A DNA stretch of 32,543 bases from an uncultured Clostridia bacterium (GCA_934234035.1 CAKQHH010000018.1:1-32543); one strand, 5' to 3'. Positions 1 to 7,780 are shown, counted from the stretch's first letter. The notes: generated by a model from the letters alone, not told the origin. Numbers and translations are program-made.

Positions 1-722
1 GACTTCATTACTCTGTTTGCTGCCATTTCGCTTTTGACAAAGATATTACAGTCATCGGCGTATCTGACAAAACAGAGCCCTCTTGCTTCCAGCTCTTTAT
101 CCAATTTGTCCAGGTATACATTGGATAATATCGGACTGAGAGGACCGCCTTGAGGTACACCCTCTTTACTTGGACTAATAAGTCCATCCTCCATTACTCC
201 TGCTTGTAGAAACTGGCGAATGAGTCGTAATGTTTTCGCATCATTGATACGTTCTCTGAGTATCGAAATTAATTTGTCGTGGTTTACGGTATCGAAATAT
301 TTCTCAATATCCAAGTCTATTACCCATTCGTATCCTTCGTTGAGGTATACCAGTGCTTCCTCTATTGCCTGTTGACAACTTCTGCCTGGGCGAAATCCGT
401 AGCTGTGTTCTGAGAAGTACTTATCGTAGCCAAGCGACAAGACTTGTGCCGTAGCTTGTTGTACCACTCTATCTACAACCGTCGGTATTCCTAGAGGTCT
501 CTTTCTCCCGTTGGATTTGGGTATATAGACTCTTCTAACTGGTATTGGCTTGTATTTGCCATCGCGTATTTGGGATTTAATTTCTTCCCTATGCTTGGCA
601 AAGTATCCGTCAAGTTCTTCCACGGACATTTTATCTATTCCGTATGCACCTTTGTTCTTCTTGACTGATTTGATGGCCTTATTGATATTTTCGTCTTGTA
701 AAATCCATTCAATTAATTCCAT
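1..722 (-). CDS. ltrA: Group II intron reverse transcriptase/maturase, C-terminus outside window
   Basis: The first 240 residues are visible. The start at 722 is an ATG behind AAGGAGGAG. The RT domain is complete up to its active site: RPLGIPTVVDRVVQQA (RT1/2, about 75-90), SYGFRPGRS (107-115), DLDIEKYFDTVNHD (RT3, 136-149, first catalytic Asp), GVPQGGPLSP (188-197) and YADD (221-224). No interruption is seen, so the enzyme may be active. It copies the excised intron RNA into DNA during retrohoming and helps the RNA fold for splicing. The thumb/X domain and any DNA-binding or endonuclease domain lie beyond the left edge. Confidence 0.95.
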   Translation of the reverse strand, partial: MELIEWILQDENINKAIKSVKKNKGAYGIDKMSVEELDGYFAKHREEIKSQIRDGKYKPIPVRRVYIPKSNGRKRPLGIPTVVDRVVQQATAQVLSLGYDKYFSEHSYGFRPGRSCQQAIEEALVYLNEGYEWVIDLDIEKYFDTVNHDKLISILRERINDAKTLRLIRQFLQAGVMEDGLISPSKEGVPQGGPLSPILSNVYLDKLDKELEARGLCFVRYADDCNIFVKSEMAANRVMK

Positions 723-1234
723 TTGTTGCTCCTCCTTCTGCTTGTAAAGATGTTAGAAACCATCCCCTCTACCTTTTTGCTTCCGTGGGCATACGTTTCC
801 ACTTGTTAAGCATATCCTCGATTTCGGACTGTTCTAACCTTGCTTACAGCGATTTGCAATATATTGACATTAGACCCTTTTCCCTTTGGTTCTTAGGGAT
901 ACTATGGTCTCAGCTGACTCCTAGGTATGAGCTTTTTATCGCACGTACTCACTGTACGCTACCTAGGCCTCCCAGGGTAAGACACAAGTCTTTCACCGCA
1001 CAACCTCTGGATTTACTCTCTTGGCGTTACGTTTACCTTTTGGGCTTCGATTTGTCTCGCAATCTCGCCCGCCATTTAGCCTCATATCCAGTTTCTGTTC
1101 GTAGGCTCAACGGTTTTGCTACACCACTTCCTCCCCCTAAACATTGCTGTCTTCGGCTTGTGGTTCGCTACACTTGGCGGTAAATACCCGTGACGGGACT
1201 TTCACCCGTAAGACTTGCGCCATGCCTGGCACAC
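1..1234 (-). mobile_element. Group II intron, 5' part (left end of window cuts it)
   Basis: The (-) strand from 1234 starts with GTGTGCC, matching the GTGYG 5' boundary of bacterial group II introns. About 510 nt of non-coding, structure-rich ribozyme sequence (domains I-IV) follows before the reverse transcriptase start at 722. The insertion point lies 7 nt behind the stem of the terminator at 1242-1270, the usual target of class C introns. The 3' end (rest of the RT, domains V and VI) is outside the window. The ORFs that can be drawn through 723-1234 are ribozyme, not protein. The intron type is clear; class C is inferred from the target site. Confidence 0.9.
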
Positions 1235-1241
1235 ATCCAAA

Positions 1242-1270
1242 GGGCGTTCGAACATGAGGTTCGGACGCCC
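1242..1270 (-). terminator. Terminator of the glycosylation operon; intron target
   Basis: Arms GGGCGTCCGAAC and GTTCGAACGCCC (11 of 12 paired) enclose a 5-nt loop, 52 nt after the yfhO-like stop. On the (-) strand the stem is followed by TTTGGAT, and then the intron begins, so any longer U-tract has been separated from the hairpin. Confidence 0.75.
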
Positions 1271-1321
1271 CCAGGAAAAAGACACGCCGGATGCCGGACG
1301 ATATCATTCATCCGTTTTTCG

Positions 1322-4003
1322 TTATGCGGATTTTGACTTGTTTTTTATTCGAATGACTTGATAAATGTATATGCCAAAAATAGTCATCAATGATGTCAGT
1401 ATTCCGGTGCGGAGCCACGGGGTCGAATACTTTAATTGAATATGATGCTTTCCCGGGGTCAGCGGAATCGCCATATACATTCCGTTTGCTTTTACTATTG
1501 AAGTTTTCTCTCCGTCCACTTTCGCAGACCACCCCGTTGAATACGGAATCGAAAGGAACAGAACCTCGTTTTCGGAACATTCAACCGATCCGGAAACAGT
1601 ATCATTTCCGATTGAAATGTTCCTGCATGGTGTGAGCTTTGAAATATCCTCCATGTATTTCTCGGTATCGTTTTCATACACGCCGATGCTTTTATACGTA
1701 TATTCCGCCGGCTTCGCGAATACAATTTTAACGGAATCATATCCTTCTTCACTTTTTCCCAAATAACAGGTCCCGCCATCCTTTGGTGCGTACCAGTAAT
1801 GATAGGATGACAATACTGTTGCTGTCTTTTCGTAATCCGAAACGCGAAGATCTCCCTTCTTTTGTCCGCGACACCAGATATCTGAACTCGTTCCAAAGAT
1901 AAGCGAACTCATGGATTTATCGGCTTCCTTTATCTTCAAGCCATTCATCCACAGATACAGTTCCCCTTTCATCGGCTTTTTAAAATGCAATATCAGTGCG
2001 CCTTTTTCTTTCTTCACCGATATTCTCTTTTTCGTTAAGTGCACATCCTTCGCTTCTACTCTATACGGAAGAGATGTCATTCGTTTCTTTGGCGTTATTG
2101 TTTTGATGTTCGGTATTTTTGTATCTGTCACGACCCCTTGCAGCATCGCCTCTTGATGATTCAGCGGGTTCATTTTTAGAACATCTTTTTTTAAGATGCT
2201 GTTCTTGTATAAGAAAGCACTGCCCAAGTAATGTGTGTTCTCATATAAGCCCTTTTCGATTTTCTCGTATCCGACCGGCACACCTTCGTTATCTTTCGAA
2301 TCTGTCGTATAGTATTTCACCCCGGCCAAATCCAGCAAAGCTCTCCGCCCATCCAATCCATGTAATCCGCAATTCGGCGTCAACGTATTCAGTTGCAAAT
2401 CGGTGCAATAACGCTGAAAGTTCTTATCCATGATGCTCCACCAAAAAGTGGTCCCTCGCACTTGATTGGCACACTCTACGTTCAGATTCGTTTCTCGTTT
2501 CTCCACCCGATAGAATTCTTTCCGATTCGCAGTTCCGTAAGCCTTTGAAATAGATGTTGCGTTAAAGTATGCGTTTAAATCACCTATACTCACGAATTGT
2601 TTCACAAAGTTCCCATATGCAGGTGCGAAAATTACACAGACGCCAACTACCACGGACAGAATCGTTAATTCTCCGAGAATTAGATTTCCATGTGCTTTGA
2701 AAACGGGTATTGTATTCACCGCCCACAAGACGAGCACCGTTAGAAGAAGCAATACGTCATACGAATACCCATCGGACGAATTTCCCTCTATGGAGTGAGC
2801 GACACACACGTACATGCCGACCATCATCGTCAAAACAATTAACTGTTTCTTTTCTAACTTGCACAGCTTATCTTCAAGTCCCACATATATCATTGCAACC
2901 GCCAGTGCAAATGGATAACTCCATCGATTCGTTGCATACCCAAAGCCGTTTAAAACACGACCGCATAAAGGAATACACATAATGAGCAAGCTGCTCACGG
3001 TGGCAATTTTCATGATCTTCCATTGATTTTCCCTCTGCATTATCAGGAAAAACAAGCATATCAAGCCAAGGGGAATCCCGCCGATTACGGTATGATAGGC
3101 AAACATTCCATGGAATTTTCCCAGATGAACAAACAGCTGCTTATAAAAATTCATCGGATACAGAAACGGCGATTCGATATATCCGGTGGTCAATCCAATT
3201 CTATAATTATTTAAAAACGCATGCACTGTCGGAAATAGGACAAATCCGGATAACAATCCGCCCACCAAATAGGATGCACATACATTTTTGCAAACCTGAA
3301 TGTTCTCAATGGCCGTACTTTTCTTACACCGCAACCGGATACACAGGTACACCATGCTTAGAATCACATTGCTGTAAAAGAAATAATAATTGGTTAAGAA
3401 CGAATAGAATGTAACCGCAGCCAACGGGGCCTTCCGATTCTCCTTCATCAGTACCTCAATCGACCATAGTATTACCGGAAAAAGATAACACCCATGCATG
3501 AAATTCGGAAAGTAGAAAAAATATTCAATATTAAAAAAGGAGTACAGCAATCCGCCCATGGCGGTTCGCCAACTATCCGCCTTCTTCACATAATTTGAAT
3601 ACAGGCAAAAGGCTTCCCCGGAAAGGAAGATCTTTATCCATATCATCAGCTTATAGCTTCTTGTCAACCGATTGGGAAACAGAGCGACCGAAATCCAGCT
3701 AATCGGATCCAGGAAATCATAGGCATTCAAGGTTGTCAGCAGATCTGCCCCTTGCCCCAAGGTATACCAGAAATGCGGTATCTGAAATAGCGTCCCGTTT
3801 GCGATGCCACTTACAATCTTATGCTGGTAATCCCGTATATATTGCAAAGCAACATAATGCTGACCCCATCCATCCGGATTCCATACATAGGATATTCTTC
3901 CGCTGCTAAAATACGAATCCATCACAAAGATTGGAATAATCAACAACACTGCATACAGAATGTACGATTTGTATTTCTCCCACCACGATGCTCTTATGTT
4001 CAA
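1322..4003 (-). CDS. YfhO-family polytopic membrane protein (putative GT-C-type glycosyltransferase)
   Basis: An 893-residue membrane protein. A short basic N-terminus and first helix (about 12-30) are followed by a loop with a WNPDGWGQHY segment, where YfhO proteins carry conserved acidic residues. About a dozen hydrophobic helices run to roughly residue 480, followed by a large extracytoplasmic C-terminal half rich in beta-type sequence and a last helix just before a basic tail (KNKSKSA). In Bacillus and Listeria, YfhO-family proteins transfer a sugar from an undecaprenyl carrier to teichoic acid outside the membrane, working with a CsbB-type GT2. The directly coupled GT2 upstream supports the same role here. 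The start is TTG at 4003 (TTGA overlap with the GT2 stop), with AAGGA about 10 nt upstream; the nearby ATG is in another frame. The acceptor polymer is unknown. Confidence 0.85.
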   Translation of the reverse strand: MNIRASWWEKYKSYILYAVLLIIPIFVMDSYFSSGRISYVWNPDGWGQHYVALQYIRDYQHKIVSGIANGTLFQIPHFWYTLGQGADLLTTLNAYDFLDPISWISVALFPNRLTRSYKLMIWIKIFLSGEAFCLYSNYVKKADSWRTAMGGLLYSFFNIEYFFYFPNFMHGCYLFPVILWSIEVLMKENRKAPLAAVTFYSFLTNYYFFYSNVILSMVYLCIRLRCKKSTAIENIQVCKNVCASYLVGGLLSGFVLFPTVHAFLNNYRIGLTTGYIESPFLYPMNFYKQLFVHLGKFHGMFAYHTVIGGIPLGLICLFFLIMQRENQWKIMKIATVSSLLIMCIPLCGRVLNGFGYATNRWSYPFALAVAMIYVGLEDKLCKLEKKQLIVLTMMVGMYVCVAHSIEGNSSDGYSYDVLLLLTVLVLWAVNTIPVFKAHGNLILGELTILSVVVGVCVIFAPAYGNFVKQFVSIGDLNAYFNATSISKAYGTANRKEFYRVEKRETNLNVECANQVRGTTFWWSIMDKNFQRYCTDLQLNTLTPNCGLHGLDGRRALLDLAGVKYYTTDSKDNEGVPVGYEKIEKGLYENTHYLGSAFLYKNSILKKDVLKMNPLNHQEAMLQGVVTDTKIPNIKTITPKKRMTSLPYRVEAKDVHLTKKRISVKKEKGALILHFKKPMKGELYLWMNGLKIKEADKSMSSLIFGTSSDIWCRGQKKGDLRVSDYEKTATVLSSYHYWYAPKDGGTCYLGKSEEGYDSVKIVFAKPAEYTYKSIGVYENDTEKYMEDISKLTPCRNISIGNDTVSGSVECSENEVLFLSIPYSTGWSAKVDGEKTSIVKANGMYMAIPLTPGKHHIQLKYSTPWLRTGILTSLMTIFGIYIYQVIRIKNKSKSA

Positions 4004-4953
4004 TTTCTCTCATTCCTTTTCGTCAATTCAGTATATCGCTCCTGGCAGCGAATCAAATCCTTCTCAAAATCCTGGCGATCTTTCTTCCGCAGTGTGTGTA
4101 ATATTATTCCGGAAAAAAAAGACTGCAGTCCCGCAATAACCGTAAATCCGCATACGATTAAAGTAGGAAAATTCGGCACAAGCCCCGTCTTCCGGTAATT
4201 AATGTATATCGGGATAAAAAACACGGCCGCCAACAAAAACAATACCAGCGCAATCCCGCTAAAAAAGGCTCGCGGTTTATACGTTTCGAATAGGCTCACA
4301 ATTGTCCGAATCACCTTTGCCCCGTCCGAAAATGTATTCAATTTCGAGTTGCTACCACTCGGTCTGTCCCGGTATTCCACAACGACATTTGCTACGTTCA
4401 TATTCTTGTCAATTGCGTGAATGCTCATTTCCGTCTCAATCTCGAACCCCTTGGATAAAACCGGAAATGTTTTCACGAACTGATAACTGAACGCACGATA
4501 TCCGGTCATGATGTCCCGGATGTTGCTTTTGAACAGTTTATTGATGCTCTTTCGGACCAATGCATTTCCAAAATTGTGGAAATGCCGCTTGTTTTCATCG
4601 AAATAGGTGGATGAAAGGCGGTCCCCTACCACCATGTCGGCCTGGTCTTCCAATACCCGCTTCGCCATCTCAATCGAAGCCTCCGCCGGATAAGTATCAT
4701 CCCCATCCGCCATAATGTAGCACTCCGCATCCACTTCCCGAAACATCCGACGAATCACATTTCCCTTGCCCTGAAGGGGTTCTTTTCGCACAACAGCACC
4801 GGCATCACGAGCCACTTCTGCCGTCCGATCCTCCGAATTATTGTCGTATACATATATTGCTGCATCCGGAAATGTTTTCCTGAAATCCGTTACCACTTTT
4901 CCGATGGTTTTTTCTTCATTGAAACAAGGTATCAGCACCGCAATTCGATCCAT
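4000..4953 (-). CDS. GT2 glycosyltransferase with C-terminal membrane anchor (CsbB/DPM-like)
   Basis: 317 residues. The GT-A fold starts with AVLIPCFNEEKTIGKV (5-20); the nucleotide/metal site is DGDDTYPAE (83-91, DxD type); MTGYRAFS is the typical acceptor-loop motif. Two hydrophobic helices near the C-terminus (about 230-255 and 265-290) anchor it in the membrane, followed by a charged tail. Proteins of this type load a sugar onto undecaprenyl phosphate on the cytoplasmic face. It overlaps the YfhO-like gene by 3 nt, so the pair is translated together. The start ATG has AGGAG 7 nt upstream. The promoter at 4986-5016 contains a homopolymer, so expression may vary between cells. No GtcA-like flippase gene is visible nearby. 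Confidence 0.9.
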   Translation of the reverse strand: MDRIAVLIPCFNEEKTIGKVVTDFRKTFPDAAIYVYDNNSEDRTAEVARDAGAVVRKEPLQGKGNVIRRMFREVDAECYIMADGDDTYPAEASIEMAKRVLEDQADMVVGDRLSSTYFDENKRHFHNFGNALVRKSINKLFKSNIRDIMTGYRAFSYQFVKTFPVLSKGFEIETEMSIHAIDKNMNVANVVVEYRDRPSGSNSKLNTFSDGAKVIRTIVSLFETYKPRAFFSGIALVLFLLAAVFFIPIYINYRKTGLVPNFPTLIVCGFTVIAGLQSFFSGIILHTLRKKDRQDFEKDLIRCQERYTELTKRNERN

Positions 4954-4985
4954 ATATTTACTCCTAATCCGTTCCTATCCAATTT

Positions 4986-5016
4986 ATTTTACCCCCCCCT
5001 TATTGGAATTTGTCAA
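4986..5016 (-). promoter_or_regulatory. Promoter of the GT2-yfhO operon with a C8/G8 tract in the spacer
   Basis: On the (-) strand a consensus -35 TTGACA (5016-5011) and a -10 TAAAAT (4991-4986) are separated by 19 nt, eight of which are an unbroken G run (plus-strand C8 at 4992-4999). Spacer length controls promoter strength, 17 being best, so loss or gain of one or two G would change transcription. This layout is known from phase-variable promoters of surface genes. Confidence 0.65.
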
Positions 5017-5049
5017 GGCAATAATTGCATGGCATCAATATAAGGTAAA

Positions 5050-5067
5050 CCTTAAGAAATCTTAAGA
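5050..5067. promoter_or_regulatory. CTTAAG-N4-CTTAAG regulatory motif between divergent envelope genes
   Basis: CCTTAAGAAATCTTAAGA holds two CTTAAG units 10 bp apart, one helical turn, the arrangement bound by dimeric OmpR/PhoB-type response regulators. It overlaps the -35 region of the (+) gene at 5193 and lies about 34 bp upstream of the -35 of the divergent glycosylation operon. A nearly identical motif (CCTAAAGAAATCTTAATA) occurs at 28244-28261, ahead of the lipid operon. Confidence 0.5.
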
Positions 5068-5094
5068 CTTTTTGCTGTAAATCTTTGGTATAAT
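5066..5094 (+). promoter_or_regulatory. Extended -10 promoter for the small membrane protein pair
   Basis: TGGTATAAT at 5086-5094 is a perfect -10 with the TGn extension. The hexamer 17 nt upstream (GACTTT) is a poor -35, so the promoter probably relies on the extension or on an activator bound at the CTTAAG repeats. Confidence 0.65.
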
Positions 5095-5192
5095 GCAGAT
5101 AGATTTAACCATCAGCGCGAAACGAGGTGATACCCGATGCAGAAATTGGATTCAATTTGTTAAAGCAGTATTTTCAAGAAAGGAAGATTGAG

Positions 5193-5735
5193 ATGAGTGT
5201 AAATTGCAACAGACTTCGAATTCTCACCGGAATACTCTGCATTGCCGTGACTGTTTTTATATTCACTTCTTTTGCAAATGCGGACGATGAGGTTCAATAC
5301 AAGTCCTACGATTTAAAGGGTTACAGCGGATCGGTCGAAGTCGATCAATCCGTTCGGGATAAAATCCAAGATAAGGCGATAAAAGAGATTGCCGGAGAGA
5401 CGAAATCGAAAACGACCCGAATAACGGCGATGGAGAATCTTTCAGAAGAGAATCTGCTGGCCTCCGAAGAGGAAGCCCTCTACGTGTATACCGATAAAGG
5501 ATTAACCCACATCCAAGTGGACAAAGGCTGTGTCGGCAAAATTTCTTTGAAGGAAGTAAAAGAAATGATTCACGAAAACGAAGGATCCTTCGTTCGGGTG
5601 TACGATGTGGGGGCGCAGGAAGAATCGACCTCGTTCCTCTCCGAGCATAAGGGAATCCTCGCAACGATTGGAATCGCCGTTTTGCTTATACTGCTGTGGC
5701 TGCTGTATGAAAGGAAAAAACGGAGAACTGCATGA
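5193..5735 (+). CDS. Exported single-pass membrane protein of unknown function
   Basis: 180 residues from the ATG at 5193, chosen because AAGGAAG lies 6 nt upstream and a signal sequence follows at once; a GTG at 5127 in the same frame has no comparable advantage. A signal peptide (about 1-32, ending FANA before DDEV) leads to a charged domain of about 120 residues rich in Glu and Lys, then a C-terminal helix (about 155-172) and a basic KKRR stop-transfer tail. The domain would face outward with a short cytoplasmic end. I do not recognise the family. It overlaps the next gene by ATGA and shares a regulatory region with the divergent surface glycosylation operon, which suggests an envelope role. 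Confidence 0.75.
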   Translation: MSVNCNRLRILTGILCIAVTVFIFTSFANADDEVQYKSYDLKGYSGSVEVDQSVRDKIQDKAIKEIAGETKSKTTRITAMENLSEENLLASEEEALYVYTDKGLTHIQVDKGCVGKISLKEVKEMIHENEGSFVRVYDVGAQEESTSFLSEHKGILATIGIAVLLILLWLLYERKKRRTA

Positions 5736-5965
5736 TGAAAAAGCAAATGATGAACATCATTGATATTCTGGAGGGTTGTTACGCCCTTTGCTGCTGCATC
5801 GGAGTTTTCTATTTCCGTATGGAACCTTCACCCTCTCTCCGAATCCTGCTCCTCGTGATTTCCACAATCGGGATTTTGTCAACAGATTTAGCTAGAAGGA
5901 AAATGTCCATCGGAAGCGGGCTGGCGGCAATTTGGAATGTTTATTTCATAATCGGATTTTTCTAA
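5732..5965 (+). CDS. Small membrane protein of unknown function
   Basis: 77 residues. The start ATG overlaps the preceding stop (ATGATG), so it is translationally coupled to the exported protein. It has three hydrophobic stretches: about 9-26 (rich in Cys, CYALCCC), about 35-50, and a C-terminal one ending in IIGFF. No charged catalytic residues stand out. The coupling suggests it forms a complex with, or handles, its upstream partner. I do not recognise a family. Confidence 0.6.
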   Translation: MMKKQMMNIIDILEGCYALCCCIGVFYFRMEPSPSLRILLLVISTIGILSTDLARRKMSIGSGLAAIWNVYFIIGFF

Positions 5966-5982
5966 AAGGTGGAATCAGATTG

Positions 5983-6022
5983 TACATACACTGATATTAC
6001 GCTCGTAATATCAGTGTATGTA
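5983..6022. repeat. Perfect 18-bp inverted repeat with 4-nt loop
   Basis: TACATACACTGATATTAC, loop GCTC, then the exact reverse complement. It follows the small membrane gene by 17 nt and precedes the regulator at 6076 by 53 nt. There is no U-tract on either strand, so it is not a standard intrinsic terminator; it could still stop transcription, bind a dimeric protein, or mark the edge of the AT-rich island. Confidence 0.7.
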
Positions 6023-6075
6023 GTGCTCAATTTGTTATTGTAATTTTATGCCCATTTCAATGCAGGAGATAGAAT

Positions 6076-6768
6076 ATGTCTTTCGAAAATCGAATTGCTA
6101 TCGTCTCACGGGATTTCGCTTTTGCAAACAATTTGAAAGAATTCCTGCAAAAGGAGAAACTCCTCAATGATGTTATTGTCAAAGGCTCTTTTTCTGATGC
6201 GTTTTTTGAGAGCCCTACCGATTTAACAATTCTTGATTATGAAACTTTTGAATTAGAATGGCACGGTCAAATTTCTTTTTCAAATCAGTTTTATCATGGT
6301 AAATTTTTATTTCTTTTTTCATCAGCAGATATAGATAATCAAGCGTCAACTTCTCCGCGCCTTTTCTTTGATGAGGTTTTCTTTGATGACTTTCTGATAA
6401 AACCGATTAATTATCCGGAGCTGTTACTTCGAATTAAGCAGCTTCTGACTCATGAAGAACGTGAGGACATGCTTTGGTACGGAAATACATTATTGCATTT
6501 TTCCTTGGGAACGCTAACTACACCTAAAGGAACAATCGACCTTACTTCATATGAATCTAAAATTCTACACGCTTTTTTCGAACATCCTCAATGCATTATA
6601 TCTAGAGCAGAATTACTGAACATTAATAACGCACAGAATTATGATGTTTCGGATCGGTCCATCGATGTTCGAATCTCTATTATTCGCAAAAAATTAATTG
6701 CCATCTCTTCAAATCTAAGCCTTCTTTCACGGAGAGGGTGTGGATATATTCTGACAATTTCTTCATAA
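6076..6768 (+). CDS. Atypical OmpR-family response regulator
   Basis: 230 residues; the ATG has GGAG 7 nt upstream. The N-terminal half (about 5-125) has the receiver layout, with Asp54 (DLTILDYE) at the phospho-acceptor position and Lys109-Pro110 (FLIKPINY) at the conserved Lys. The acidic pair that binds Mg2+ is altered (IVSRDF instead of DD/ED), so phosphorylation may be weak or absent. The C-terminal half (about 135-230) is a winged helix: TSYESKILHAFFEHP, then the recognition region VSDRSIDVRISIIRKKL and a wing RRGCGYIL. No histidine kinase is nearby. It is AT-rich and convergent to the secreted protein and its small partner at 6811-7731, which it may control. Confidence 0.8.
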   Translation: MSFENRIAIVSRDFAFANNLKEFLQKEKLLNDVIVKGSFSDAFFESPTDLTILDYETFELEWHGQISFSNQFYHGKFLFLFSSADIDNQASTSPRLFFDEVFFDDFLIKPINYPELLLRIKQLLTHEEREDMLWYGNTLLHFSLGTLTTPKGTIDLTSYESKILHAFFEHPQCIISRAELLNINNAQNYDVSDRSIDVRISIIRKKLIAISSNLSLLSRRGCGYILTISS

Positions 6769-6770
6769 CA

Positions 6771-6806
6771 AAAATATCGGACAGCAACAGGACTGTCCGA
6801 TATTTT
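6771..6806. terminator. Bidirectional terminator between convergent genes
   Basis: Perfect 14-bp stem AAAATATCGGACAG / CTGTCCGATATTTT with an 8-nt loop. It lies between the regulator stop (6768) and the stop of the convergent small membrane gene (6811), and the A/T ends of the stem serve as the U-tract for both directions. Confidence 0.85.
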
Positions 6807-6810
6807 GTGT

Positions 6811-7074
6811 TTACCACGGTTTTATCCACAAATACAGATTCGCCATTATTACCAAAAAGCAAGTGGCTCGTACGTATCCTTCAAACTTATTATTCTTTAT
6901 TGATGCGACCACCAGGAACACAACTCCACACAAGGAGAGCAGCAACAGTAAATAAGTTACCGTTGTAGAAACTCTATCAACAGTTCCCATAAGTGAAATA
7001 ACAGCAATTACAATAACATAGATGTCTTCGAGCATACTGATACAGCGGACGATATTTTTCGAATACATTTTCAT
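6811..7074 (-). CDS. Small three-helix membrane protein (candidate immunity protein)
   Basis: 87 residues from the ATG at 7074, which has GGAG 6 nt upstream; a TTG at 7086 in frame is less likely because that Shine-Dalgarno lies downstream of it. Hydrophobic helices at about 17-32, 38-57 and 66-83 with short loops, nearly all membrane. The ribosome site sits 7 nt after the stop of the secreted glycine-rich protein, so the two are coupled. A tiny hydrophobic protein directly after a secreted, membrane-active-looking protein is the usual arrangement of bacteriocin immunity genes; this role is inferred from context only. Confidence 0.6.
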   Translation of the reverse strand: MKMYSKNIVRCISMLEDIYVIVIAVISLMGTVDRVSTTVTYLLLLLSLCGVVFLVVASIKNNKFEGYVRATCFLVIMANLYLWIKPW

Positions 7075-7086
7075 AGGCTTCTCCAA

Positions 7087-7731
7087 TCAATACTTTACAA
7101 TTTTTGTTACTTTCCAGCACTCCATTATATCACCTTTTACATTACGCTTATAACTCTTTAATGTTGTTTTTATGCCATGTTTTGAACTTCCTTTCATCAC
7201 AGTTGACGCAAATCCAGCGATACCTGAGATAAGACTCAATACTTGCGGTGTTGCTCCCGGACAAAGGAACCCAGCAGCACCTAACAATGCTACTATGGAA
7301 GCCGCAATAGTAGCCAATCCAGCTGAACCACCAGCTAGTTTTTTTATTTTCGCATAGGTTATTTTCGTTGTTCGTGTTTTGCTCTTATACGCTTTTTTTA
7401 TTGCAGAATCGCTATTTGTAATTTCGGAAGAATCTCTTTCTAATACACTAACAGTTTCTCCAGTAATAGAAGAATGTACTTTTCCTTCTGAAATATAGAA
7501 ATACTCTTCCGTTTCAGTTTTAAGATTAGTAACTGTTACCATATTTTCATCAATTTTAATTCTCGATAAATCGGTTCCATCTTTTACAAGCAATTCATCA
7601 TCTTGAATCCATTCACAGGATACGTCTGATTTTGAATCATCAAATTCAGTTCCTGTATTTGCATTTACAAAAGGTGTTGTGCACAATACAATTAATAGAC
7701 TCATCATAAAGGCCATACTTCTTTTTCTCAT
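7087..7731 (-). CDS. Secreted protein with glycine-rich hydrophobic C-terminal core (candidate large bacteriocin)
   Basis: 214 residues from the ATG at 7731 (AAAGGAG 8 nt upstream; 31 in-frame codons upstream are not needed). Signal peptide at about 1-25 (MRKRS, hydrophobic core, then VNANTGTE). An acidic middle section with beta-like repeats follows. From about residue 118 there is a basic strip (KSKTRTTKITYAKIKK), then a small-residue hydrophobic region (about 133-182: AGGSAGLATIAASIVALLG, later LSLISGIAGFASTVMKG) and a Lys-rich tail. Glycine/alanine-rich helices of this kind occur in pore-forming bacteriocins; the layout reminds me of the geobacillin-26 group, but I could not compare sequences. 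AT-rich, with its own promoter and a coupled small membrane protein. It could instead be a cell-surface protein unrelated to killing. Confidence 0.6.
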   Translation of the reverse strand: MRKRSMAFMMSLLIVLCTTPFVNANTGTEFDDSKSDVSCEWIQDDELLVKDGTDLSRIKIDENMVTVTNLKTETEEYFYISEGKVHSSITGETVSVLERDSSEITNSDSAIKKAYKSKTRTTKITYAKIKKLAGGSAGLATIAASIVALLGAAGFLCPGATPQVLSLISGIAGFASTVMKGSSKHGIKTTLKSYKRNVKGDIMECWKVTKIVKY

Positions 7732-7780
7732 TACATTTTCTCCTTTCAAGTATGAAAAAAAGCAATCATCTTCCAGGCAT

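Noticed and set aside
785..1183. 132-codon open frame on the (+) strand
   Set aside because: It lies inside the ribozyme part of the group II intron, has no ribosome site and shows no protein-like composition.
5127..5192. GTG start 22 codons upstream of the exported protein
   Set aside because: The ATG at 5193 has a better Shine-Dalgarno and places the signal peptide directly at the N-terminus.
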